A stretch of DNA of 64,000 nt, taken from positions 9,128,607 to 9,192,606 of the forward strand of contig NC_060258.1 in assembly GCF_921293095.1 (NCBI RefSeq), given 5' to 3'. The notes beneath the pieces were generated by a model. It was not told the DNA's origin, ran no database searches, and saw only the letters and a list, made by a program, of their open reading frames with translations. The stretch comes from Ischnura elegans (lineage: Eukaryota; Arthropoda; Insecta; Odonata; Coenagrionidae). This document shows, one piece after another, positions 46,160 to 56,289 of this stretch. The position numbers were made by a program, and so were the translations under genes. Position 1 is the first letter of the stretch, and every line of letters starts with the position of its first letter.

Positions 46160-48775
46160 TCATTCGGAAATTCAGGAGGATAACCCAGGTAATATTGAAA
46201 AGACACGGATTGATCTTCCGAAGATTTTCATTCAGTGCTGAGGGAGATTACATCGTAGGCAATCAATGCTACTCACTACATTTGATTTTTAGTCATTGCT
46301 TTAAAGAAATTTTGGGATTTAAGAGCCGATATCAATTATTCAACAATCAATCCTGAATAGAGCCTCGCCCCTTGTAGGGATGACAACAATTGTGTCTCCA
46401 TGGCGAAATTTATGCCTGCTATTTTATTTCGAACCCGGGCCATGAGGGAAAGGAAGCCGCAATGATTTTTCTAAATTTTCCGAATAGTTTCGGAAAAAAT
46501 ATTGTCGTTCAAATTCTGAACACCACTCCTGAGATGTCATCTATTGCGAGTGAAAAATGTCTCTTTATAACGAACTCTCGTTATAGAAAGTACGTACACT
46601 TAACACATAAATTTTGGAAATCAGGAAAATGTGATCATTTTCATTGGGAAGTTAAGGAGGAGAATAATGCAATAGAGATGAAATTTTATTCCGAGGACTT
46701 TTATTCAGTGCTGAGGAAGATTACATCGTAGGCAATCAATGCTAGTCACTACATTTGATTTTTAAGCATTGCTTTAAAGAAGTTTTCGGATTTATCAGCC
46801 GATATGAATTATTCAACAATCAATCCTGAATAGAGCCTCGCCTCTTGTAGGGATGACAACAATGGGGATTTCCACTGAAAATGGATGATTATGCGATACA
46901 AAAATATCCTTCGTGCTGAAAATTACAATGCAAGCAATTCTTCTCTAACTTGCGTACTATTCGTAAAATTCCAATTTGAAAATTATCCTTGAATCTTGCG
47001 CTCCAAACGACCCATCGCCATGTTGGCTGATCGTGACGTCAGAGTCCAGAAAACAATACGTTTACGTGATGCCAGTAGAGAGTAGACTATTTGTCCCAGT
47101 TTTAGAAAAACCTATGTATCTCTCTGTACAATTTATTTTTTTATGTGTCAATTTCATCATCAGTCATGTGAAATATTTATCCTGAATAATTGGCAGGTTT
47201 AAAGAATGTATGCATACTGGAAGATGCAGAACAGACTTTTAAAAAAAGCGCTTATTACTTTTTCATCATCATTGTCTACGGCGATTTCCACAGTATTAGA
47301 AAATTACTATATTAATCTACCTTCAGAATGTTCCCAGAATGCGTCTTTTCGAAGTCAACCATTGCGCAATATACGCACCGTAAAACTTTTAAACTATTCA
47401 CAACTGTCTCCACACACCCTTTAACTTATGAATCAGTATTATCGTAGATGTTTGTTATCGTCGTTACTGTTTTGTTGTTGCCATGGAGCCAGTCTGCTTA
47501 CTCGCATTCTGACGTCACAGGGCGTTCTTGTAGCGCGAAAGAATTTAGTAATTTTTGCGAACTTTGAAGTTCTCTAGTAACAAGAGTATTGAGAATTATG
47601 AAGTCATATTTCGCATACGTTAATAAATTTAACTTACTTATAAAGGAATGTAAAAAAATTCCCTTTTTAATTTTATGAGAGCACCCCATTCTGTCGCCAT
47701 GGCGAAATTTATACCTGCTATTTTATTTCGTACCCGGGCCTGAGGGAAAGGAAGCCGCAATGATTTTTCTAAATTGTCCGCATAGTTTCAGAAAAAATAT
47801 CGTCGTTCAAATCCTGAACACCACTCCGGAGATATTATCTATTGCGAGTGCAAAATGTCTCTTTATAACGAACTCTCGTTATAGGAAGTACGGACACTTA
47901 ACACATAAATTTTGGAAATCAGGAAAATGTGATCATTTTCATTGGGAAGTTAAGGAGGAGAATAATGCAATAGAGATGGAATTTTATTCCGAGGACTTTT
48001 ATTCAGTGCTGAGGAATATTACATCGTAGGTAATCAATGCAATTCACTACATTTGCTTTTAAGAATCGCTTCAAAGAAGGTCTGGGTTTAACCAGCCTGT
48101 AAAAATTGTTCGATAACCATATTCAAACAGGCTCTTTTGCCATGAATGAAAACCATGGCGAAATCTGTACTTGCGATTATCTCTCGAACCCGGGCCTATG
48201 GGAAAGAAAGCCCTGACGATTTTCTAATTTTCCCGCACATTTTCATAAAATTACATCGTCGTTCAAATCCCGAACACCACTCTGGAGATGTTCTAGTTTA
48301 AGTACAGAAGGTCTCTTCATGACGAACCTTCGTTATAACGAGTAAGTACACTTAACACAGGAATTAAGGAAAAATTGTGGTTATGAAGTGCAAGAGGATC
48401 ACACATAGAATCTCTCACTCTCGAGATGCCTTCTTTTGTGAGTGCAACATGTCTCCTTGTAACGAACTCTCGTTATAAAGAGATATGGACAATTAACACA
48501 GGAATTTTGGAAATTAGGAAAAATAAAATGTGTTCGTTTTCATACGGAAATTGAAGAGGAGAATAATGAAATGAGAAATGGAATATTCTGCGAGGATATT
48601 TATTCAGTGTTGAGAAAGATTACATCGTAGATAATAATCGATGGTACTCACTACATTTGAGTTTTAAGCATTGCTTTAAGAAGTTGTGGGATTAACCAGC
48701 CGGTAATAATTGTCCGTTAATCATGTCCAAACAGGGTCTCTTGTCGGGAGGTCAACAATGGTGTTGCCATGACTC
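46160..48775 (+). repeat. Tandem repeat array G, 450-600 bp units
   Basis: Partial unit 46160-46377, then units 46378-46861, 47690-48134, 48135-48744 and a start at 48745. Each opens with a ccatggcgaaat(t/c)t block and includes aacgaactctcgttata and gattacatcgta. Element H copy 2 (46862-47689) interrupts it. The array reaches within 45 bp of the stop codon of the chitin-binding gene and so probably supplies its 3' UTR. Confidence 0.75.
46862..47689 (+). mobile_element. Element H, copy 2, inside array G
   Basis: ATGGGGATTTCCACTG ... GAGAGCACCCCAT, 828 bp. Array G sequence (gatgacaaca / tgtc(t/g)ccatggcgaaa) lies on either side. Confidence 0.8.
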
Positions 48776-48816
48776 CCTTAATGGCTGCCAACGTTGGGGA
48801 TGAAACGTACATCTCA

Positions 48817-49038
48817 TTAAGGCTTCACGGTAGTTGCTGGAGGAGGGGCAGGTGCAGCAGGACACGTATAATTGTTTTCGCACTTGCTCGAGGAAGGATT
48901 GAATGTTTGAGCCCCCGGGCACTTTCTCTCGTATCTCTTGTAAGGAGGTCCGTATGAGGTGGAGGCCAAGCACTCGATGTAACCCTGGCATTTCGGGACG
49001 TCTGGGTTCGGGAATCTGCCGGCTTTTTTGCAAACCAC
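48817..49038 (-). CDS. Terminal exon, peritrophin-like chitin-binding protein
   Basis: Last coding exon: 73 residues plus TAA. The acceptor reads ttttgttgcag/GTG on the - strand and is phase 0, matching the phase-0 donor of the exon at 50423-50720. It encodes one complete peritrophin-A (CBM14) domain with all six cysteines, spaced C-x13-C-x5-C-x16-C-x12-C-x5-C, with GRFPNP and an aromatic Tyr before the third Cys as in the family. The C-terminus is a short Pro/Ala/Thr tail (PAPPPATT) with no membrane anchor. CBM14 domains bind chitin in cuticle or peritrophic matrix outside the cell. No catalytic domain is visible, so a structural or matrix role is inferred. The 3' UTR runs into the last units of a tandem repeat array (46.2-48.8 kb). 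An AATAAA lies at 48599-48604 (-) within that array, but its use is unproven. Confidence 0.88.
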   Translation of the reverse strand: MVCKKAGRFPNPDVPKCQGYIECLASTSYGPPYKRYERKCPGAQTFNPSSSKCENNYTCPAAPAPPPATTVKP

Positions 49039-49325
49039 CTGCAACAAAATAAAACGTTAATTATGAACATGGGTCCTCCGTTAGCTGTCAATGGCGATTC
49101 TATTTTGGGAGGGGGGAGGCTAATGTGGTCCCCTGCCCCTAAATTGGGTCGAACCACACACCACATGGAATCAAAAAGTTGCCATTCATCGCTACAAATC
49201 ATTTGCTTTGAAGGCGTTTAGTTGGTTCAGCACTTTCTAACCCAGAGCTGTTTGTGGTAGAAATTAAATCACCAGACTCCTCATTCTAAAAAAAAAATTT
49301 GAACAATTTCTACTCAATTATGATA

Positions 49326-49977
49326 GGGTAGTATCCTTCATCAAAGAAAACGAAAGGCATTGATTGCGATTCGTAAACCACCATTATTCATTATATACAA
49401 ATTATTTGGTTTTAGAAATCCCAGTTTAGACGAATGGCAGCGGTCAATTTTAACCTCATTTGAAAATGGCCAGATTGGCGCCCATGCGATACCACTCCAC
49501 GTGACATCACAGGGACCTAGTTTTTATACAAGTAGATAGGAGTTATACATCGTCTGAGATTACCAATGCGTGCATGAGGCGCAGAGCTCAGGGAAACATG
49601 TCTTAATAATCACCTATTAAAACTGCCTAAGTTTGGAAAGTTTCGTTCATTTGATAGGGTATTAATAATCCTTATTCAAGCAAAGCGCAACCAGCTAGCG
49701 AGGTTATCTGCTACCTGCCAGCAGCCTGCATCGTAGCGGCACTCAAAAGTAGCCTCACACAGCGGCAGCCGGAACTAGAATGACGTCACATGGGCTTTTC
49801 CAAGCATTGATACTTAACGGTCGCGTTTTCGCGCGCTTGAAATTTTTTACTTTTCATTTAATCGCGAAAAATAGATATCGTGATTTAAAAAATCTAAAAG
49901 CATGAAATACGTACTCCAGGAGTAATAATTTTTATATTAAGACGATAAAAATAATAGGAAACCACCCTATTATTGCG
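49326..49977 (+). mobile_element. MITE family A, copy 4, in intron
   Basis: 652 bp, GGGTAGTATCCTT ... AGGAAACCACCC, flanked by TA. Lies in the 1384-bp intron between the last two exons of the chitin-binding gene. Confidence 0.88.
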
Positions 49978-50029
49978 GCAGCTACATATTTAGCCATTAA
50001 ACTTTACTGCGCAAAAGAAAAGTTTCTAT

Positions 50030-50385
50030 TTTTTTCTAGAGAAATGAACAAATAATTATTTCGAAAACTTACTGGTTAAACAATTGTATGACCGCTGTCC
50101 CTTACCGCTAAGAGGGGTAATAAGAGACGAGGGGTCAGGGTACCCGCTCCCGGATTCCGAGGGTAAAGCCTAAACCCCGCATTATTATTGGGTCCCGAAA
50201 CAAAGACGTTATACACCCACGACCGTCATAATAGGGGGAGAGCTAGGAAACGTATATATATGGCTTTCGCTATTCTGGTCAGCCGTATATTTCCGTCTGA
50301 AAATCTCAGACGGAAATATACGGCTTTCGTATCCCGGGTCAAGAAACGTCCACACGTATATTTACGTCTTTAGTAGGTAAAAGCA
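50030..50385 (-). mobile_element. Truncated piggyBac-type MITE in intron
   Basis: Inverted partial copy of 14937-15775 (gaaatgaacaaata, gaccgctgtccctta, cgggtcaagaaacgtcc). Contains a perfect 20-bp hairpin: 50281-50300 pairs with 50306-50325 around a 5-base loop. It ends about 30 bp from the splice donor of the exon at 50423. Confidence 0.7.
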
Positions 50386-50422
50386 TAAAGGCACCCTGAT
50401 ACAATTCGGGTGTGTTGCTTAC

Positions 50423-50720
50423 CTCGCAAATTCCTTTGTTGGTGTACTCCTTCCCATCCGGACATTTGAGCACATAAATGGGAGACCCTGCTTCGCATAC
50501 GACATAGAAGCGAGGCTCCGAGGGGAATGCGTATAAGCCGGTGGCGCCGGAAGGACACGTGGCCACGTGGCAGTCGTAGGAACTAGTCCTGAGTTTGCAG
50601 CCTTCAAGTTCGGAGGAGAAGACGTATCCAGGATCGCAGTAACCCATCGCATCTTTCAGCGTTGTCCCTACCGGATAGCAGTAGTGGTACACTGAACAGT
50701 TTTTCGGATCCGGGATGGTC
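50423..50720 (-). CDS. Internal exon, two CBM14-type modules, one degenerate
   Basis: Internal exon of 298 bp: one base completing a split Gly codon, then 99 codons. The acceptor is tcttttacag/G (phase 2) and the donor GAG/GTAAGC (phase 0); both agree with the neighbouring exons. Residues 1-50, plus FKC from the upstream exon, form a complete six-Cys CBM14 domain (C-x11-C-x5-C-x13-C-x12-C-x8-C) containing DPKNC and YHYC. Residues 55-98 form a second, degenerate module (CPSGATG ... FYVVC ... KCPDG ... GIC). It lacks the usual second cysteine, where Pro stands, and has no clear sixth. In CBM14 proteins those two normally pair, so this looks like loss of one whole disulfide. A truncated palindrome-rich MITE ends about 30 bp past the donor, inside the intron. 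Confidence 0.87.
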
Positions 50721-51206
50721 CTGTAAAAGATAAGATACATCTACATAAAGCCCTGTGAGTTAATATCGTGAGCGGTGGCATAGTGAGGGTTTTGAAATTA
50801 CCAGAGATTTCGAGTGCATGGAAAATACCCCAGGGCAAAAGGGTGTCCTCCATGGAATATTTTTGGTATTTTTGATGTTGAAAACTTGATTTTTAGGACT
50901 CAAAAACAGTAATTTTAAACGAGTATTTATTAAAAGTTACGTATTGAGGTCATCTTACTCGTTTTTGGCGACTCTTTTAGAGACTCAAGCGTGCGAGCTA
51001 CCTATGAGGTGTTTGGTAGCAGCAGACGACATCCATCGGATATCGAAATGAGTTTGATATATATCCAAAACACGTTATTGCTCGCGTTCAGCGGATACTC
51101 ACCGGGATCAAGAGACCCCTCACCGGTGAGCGACCGGTCGTTGCGATCTGCTCAACGGTTGCTGAGCAGTGATCAGTCACGTGACCAAACAGCAGAAACA
51201 TTCAAA

Positions 51207-51431
51207 ATGGGCGGTAATGCGATTCCAGTAGAAGCGCTGGCGATTTTAATCGCAGGAGACGATGATACTGTGAACAATTTGTTCGGTTTAATTCAACGCG
51301 AGACGAGATTCTTTAGAAGAAATCCCTAAGCCGTACGCCTCAGAAGAAATAGGCCGCTGAATGAAAACTATTACGAAAGGATAGTCCCTCGTTTTCAGGA
51401 CGATAGCTTACTTAGTCGATGGCAAACCTGA
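51207..51431 (+). pseudogene. PIF/Harbinger transposase N-terminal remnant
   Basis: The + strand, antisense to the host intron, reads MGGNAIPVEALAILIAGDDD ... RETRFFRRNP, then one in-frame TAA, then VRLRRNRPLNENYYERIVPR and FQDDSLLSRWQT before TGA. NYxERIVPxF followed by an acidic and aromatic stretch is typical of the N-terminus of Harbinger/HARBI1-like nucleases. The DDE catalytic part is absent. It lies in the 822-bp intron between the exons at 51543 and 50423. Confidence 0.6.
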
Positions 51432-51542
51432 AGCCGGTTACTTTTGAAAATCGCAAATGGTACTCGTCACTGATAGCAAATTTTTATAAGCGGCTTGTGC
51501 AATTTTCCGGTACGTAACCCATCCCTGTGAGATATCACTTAC

Positions 51543-51784
51543 CCTTCCGCTAAGCACTTGAATCCAGAATCGCAATCCTCTGGAACTTGACTCACGCAGG
51601 AAGCGGGTGTCACTTTGTTGCTGCAGTAAGGGGTGCTACCTCCGCAAGTCACACTTGTTAATGTCTGGAATCCGTCGCCCAAATCGGCGCAGATTTGAAG
51701 TTTTTTGCAGGCGCTGTCGCAGTTAAGCGCCTTACCATCACACAACGGGTCAGCTGCCCTCTTCACCATTCTCCTCGGTCTGAC
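51543..51784 (-). CDS. Internal exon, Cys-rich module of chitin-binding protein
   Basis: Internal exon of 242 bp, 80 codons plus two bases. The acceptor is ccgacttcag/GTC (phase 0); the donor is a consensus GTAAGT (phase 2). It begins with a basic stretch (RPRRMVKR) that could be a processing site, though this is inference. A nine-cysteine region follows. The middle (C-x5-C-x14-C-x6-C-x8-C, around KKLQIC and GGSTPYC) resembles a CBM14 module whose fourth-to-fifth Cys spacing has shrunk from about 12 to 6. I do not recognise a named family for this variant. The last cysteine (FKC) is the first cysteine of the CBM14 domain completed in the next exon, so an intron splits that domain. The 822-bp intron downstream contains a Harbinger transposase remnant on the opposite strand. 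Confidence 0.85.
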
Positions 51785-51914
51785 CTGAAGTCGGAAAGGA
51801 TAATACAGGTGCAAATGAGAGTGCGGAGCAATAATAGCGGATTTTTTAGGAAAAACAACGGTAGGTAATAATTAAGGTGGTTGGGCTGAAGTCATGTCAT
51901 GTAAACGAGCTAAA

Positions 51915-54303
51915 TGATTCACCGAATAATTTAGACAAAAGATAAACGCGATTCACGCCAAAGATTCACCGAATAATTTATACAAAAGAAAATGAAATTC
52001 ACGGAAAAGATTCACGGAATAATTTAGACAAAAGAAAACGCGATTCACGCCAAAGATTCACCAAATAATTTAGACAAAAGAAAACGTGATTCACGCCAAA
52101 TATTCACCAAATAATTTAGACAAAAGAAGTCGCGATTCACGCCAAAGATTCACCGAATAATTAAGACAAAAGAAAAACGCAATTCACGCAAAAGATTCAC
52201 CGAATAATTTAGACAAAAGAAAAACGCGATTCACGCCAAATATTCACCAAATAATTTAGACAAAATAAAACGCGATTCACGCCAAAGATTCACCAATTAA
52301 TTTAGACAAAAGAAAACGCAATTCACGCCAAAGATTCACCAAATAAGTTAGACAAAAGAAAACGCAATTCACGCAAAAGATTTACCAAATAATTTAGACA
52401 AAAGAAAACGCGATTCACGCAAAAGATTCGCCAAATAATTTAGACAAAAGAAAACGCGATTCACGCCAATGATTCACCGAATAATTAAGACAAAAGTAAA
52501 CGCGATTCACGCAAAAGATTCACCGAATAATTTAGACAAAAGAAAACGCGATTCACGCCAAAGATTCACCGAATAATTAAGACAAAAGAAAAACGCAATT
52601 CACGCAAAAGATTCACCGAATAATTTAGACAAAAGAAAAACGCGATTCACGCCAAATATTCACCAAATAATTTAGACAAAAGAAAACGCGATTCACGCCA
52701 TAGATTCACCAAATAATTTAGACAAAAGAAAACGCAATTCACGCAAAAGATTTACCAAATAATTTAGACAAAAGAAAACGCGATTCACGCAAAAGATTCG
52801 CCAAATAATTTAGACAAAAGAAAATGCGATTCACGCCAAAGATTCACCGAATAATTAAGACAAAAGAAAAACGCAATTCACGCAAAAGATTCACCGAATA
52901 ATTTAGACAAAAGAAAAACGCGATTCACGCCAAATATTCACCAAATAATTTAGACAAAAGAAAACGCGATTCACGCCAAAGATTCACCAAATAATTTAGA
53001 CAAAAGAAAACGCAATTCACGCAAAAGATTTACCAAATAATTTAGACAAAAGAAAACGCAATTCACGCAAAAGATTTACCAAATAATTTAGACAAAAGAA
53101 AACGCGATTCACGCCAAAGATTCGCCGAATAATTAAGACAAAAGAAAACGCAATTCACGCCAAAAATTCACCAAATAATTTAGACAAAAGAAATCGCGAT
53201 TCACGCAAAAGATTCACCGAATAATTTAGACAAAAGAAAACGCGATTCACGCCAAAGATTCACCGAATAATTAAGACAAAAGAAAAACGCAATTCACGCA
53301 AAAGATTCACCGAATAATTTAGACAAAAGAAAAACGCGATTCACGCCAAATATTCACCAAATAATTTAGACAAAAGAAAACGCGATTCACGCCATAGATT
53401 CACCAAATAATTTAGACAAAAGAAAACGCAATTCACGCAAAAGATTTACCAAATAATTTAGACAAAAGAAAACGCGATTCACGCCAAAGATTCGCCGAAT
53501 AATTAAGACAAAAGAAAACGCAATTCACGCAAAAGATTCGCCAAATAATTTAGACAAAAGAAAACGCGATTCACGCCAAAGATTCACCGAATAATTAAGA
53601 CAAAAGTAAACGCGATTCACGCAAAAGATTCGCCAAATAATTTAGACAAAAGAAAACGCGATTCACGCCAAAGATTCATCGAATAATTAAGACAAAAGAA
53701 AAACGCAATTCACGCAAAAGATTCACCGAATAATTTAGACAAAAGAAAAACGCGATTCACGCCAAATATTCACCAAATAATTTAGACAAAATAAAACGCG
53801 ATTCACGCCAAAGATTCACCAAATAATTTAGACAAAAGAAAACGCAATTCACGCAAAAGATTTACCAAATAATTTAGACAAAAGAAAACGCAATTCACGC
53901 AAAAGATTTACCAAATAATTTAGACAAAAGAAATCGCGATTCACGCCAAAGATTCACCGAATAATTAAGACAAAAGAAAACGCAATTCACGCCAAAAATT
54001 CACCAAATAATTTAGACAAAAGAAATCGCGATTCACGCCAAAGATTCACCGAATAATTTAGACAAAAGAAAACGCGATTTACGTAAAAGATTCACCAAAC
54101 AATTTAGCCAAAAGAAAACGCGATTCACGTAAAAGATTCACGAAATAATTTAGACAAAATAAAACGTGATTCACGCCAAAGATTCACCAAATAATTTAGA
54201 CAAAAGAAAACGCGATTCACGCCAATGATTCACCAAATAATTTAGACAAATGAAAACGCTATTCACGCCAAATATTTACCAAATAATTTAGACAAAAGAA
54301 AAC
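51915..54303. repeat. 46-bp minisatellite, ~52 units, higher-order structure
   Basis: Unit built from gattcaccgaataatttag + acaaaagaaaacgc + gattcacgccaaa (46-47 bp), with gattcac twice per unit. The same ordered set of variants (gaaaaacgcaattc, ccaaatattcacc, aagatttacc) recurs with anchor positions 52172, 52588, 52866, 53282 and 53698. Spacings are 416, 278, 416 and 416 bp, about 9 and 6 units. It occupies the large intron of the chitin-binding gene. Confidence 0.93.
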
Positions 54304-54565
54304 ATAACTAGGAACGAAATGTATGCACTATTTCGCACCTCAACGCAATGCGAATATGATTTTTTTTACCACGTTTCACTGTACTCGCTTCCTTGTTTGT
54401 CCTTCTGGAAAAAATCTTGCGACTCAAATTTCGACCACTTCCGGATTAATTAGAGCTCTGAAATTTTCAGGATAGCTCAGAATTGGATGACAATTTAATG
54501 TTAATATACTTTTACCACGATTGGAGAGAGTACCTTGAGTTATATTCAGAAGCAAATTTTTGTAT

Positions 54566-55148
54566 TCTGGAGTGCGCATTTCATGCGCTAAGATTTTCGA
54601 ATGACGATATCTATTTTTCGCGATTAAACGAAAAGTGAAAAATTTAAAGCGCTCGAAAACGCAACGGCTAAGTATGAATGATGGGAAAAGCCCGTGTGAC
54701 GCATTTCTGGTTTCAGCTGTCGGCGTGTGAGGTGACCTTTGGGCGAGACTTGAGCGCTGATACGACGCAGGCTGCTAGCAGGTAGCTGAGTACCCTGCTA
54801 GCAGGTATCGCTTGGCTTAAATAAGGATTATTAATACCTTATCAAACGAAGGAAACTTTCCGACCTTAGACAATCTCTGTGCCTCATGCATGCATTGGTA
54901 ATCTCAGACGATGTTAAACTCCTATCTACTCGTATAGAAACTAGGTCCCTGTGACGTCACGTGGAGTGGCATCGTATGGGTGCCAATCTGGCCTTTTTCA
55001 AATGAGGTTGAAATTGACCGTGGCCATTCCTCTAAACTGGGATTTATAAAACCAAATAATTTGTATAGGTATTATGAATATACTGATGGTGGGTAACGAA
55101 TCGCAATCAATGCCTTTATTTCGCATTCTTTGATGAAGGAAATCACCC
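54566..55148 (-). mobile_element. MITE family A, copy 5, truncated
   Basis: Inverted copy containing tgacgtcacgtgg, ccaatctggcctttttc and gaaggaaatcaccc. The terminal ~70 bp of its 3' end is missing. Confidence 0.8.
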
Positions 55149-56289
55149 TGTTGCCTCCCGAATTTGTCGGCACCCTCGCCTCCTTTGCAAGTGCATCCTG
55201 ATGTCTTTGCTACTGTGTCCGTTTTCCCCTAATGCGCTGCCCAAATAGTTGAATTACTCTACCTGCTCAAGTTTTTCCCCACCTACTTTTATCTCGAGTC
55301 TCATATTAATCGCTAATTATTTATACCAAGAGGATAGTCCATTTGATTGTTGAGAGCAACTATTGTAGGCAACCTGGTAGGCAATGAATGAATAAATTAG
55401 GTTTGGGGGATAAAACCCCCCCCTTCCAGAGCTCAGAAATTTTTTTAAGTTTAATCAATTTCACTTAATTGGATTAGTATTACTTATAGAATAGTGTAAG
55501 GATTAATAAAATATCCCTCAGAAAGCCGTAAAACTCACCATTGTGAACCATTTATCTTTAAAATTCCGCATTTTATTAATCTCGCACCTACCGCTTATCC
55601 TGGTGGGTATTCCATACCCCCCACGCACCCTGGTATTAGTTGCACCTAAATACACCCCCTGCCTTAATTCCTAGCTGCGCCCCAGTGACCTGTACTCCAG
55701 GATTTGTTTTATCAAAAATATTCTCTAGAAATTATTTATGTGGCAATAAAAAAATATTTCCCGGGTCAGCTATAGTATATAAATGAATAAATTATAAAAG
55801 CTTAATGTGATGCGTAAGAACTTTCGATGAACACTAAGATGTGGGTTAATTACTTACTGATACCCGAAATAACTTAAGCATTATTTAAATATTGACTTAT
55901 GGAAATGTTAGTTACCACTGGAATAAATACCAGGCCGTAGTCAAGATAAAAAGCGGGGCAGTTGTGGGACTGGCCGACAGAAGTGAAAACTGAAATAATT
56001 ATTATCCATTTATTTTTTATATAGATTTAATATTATTAAAGAACTAATTTTTCCAGTAACACTCATTTTTCAACAAAAATTGAAATTATATTTTTCAGCA
56101 AACTGTTTATTATTAAATATATATTAAAAATACGACGTGTATGAATAGAAAGTAACATCATTTATATATTAAAATATAATATGCTTTTATTTCTTTTATT
56201 TAATATGCTTCAAACCTATGATTGTTCACTATGCACATAAAATAAACTGCCTTAAATTGTACTGGCCTGTATTTTTATAGCGTGTACAC
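55149..56289. other. No gene; partial G/C-run element
   Basis: ggggataaaacccccccctt (55408) to aattcctagctgcgccc (55681) resembles the family seen at 820-1078 in reverse. The remainder is AT-rich with no exon. Confidence 0.4.

Noticed and set aside
50991..51206. N-terminal extension of the Harbinger-like frame
   Set aside because: Upstream residues show no similarity to the family; the ATG at 51207 fits better.
51915..54303. CRISPR-like regular repeat
   Set aside because: The repeats are contiguous 46-bp units with no unique spacers and the context is eukaryotic; it is a minisatellite.
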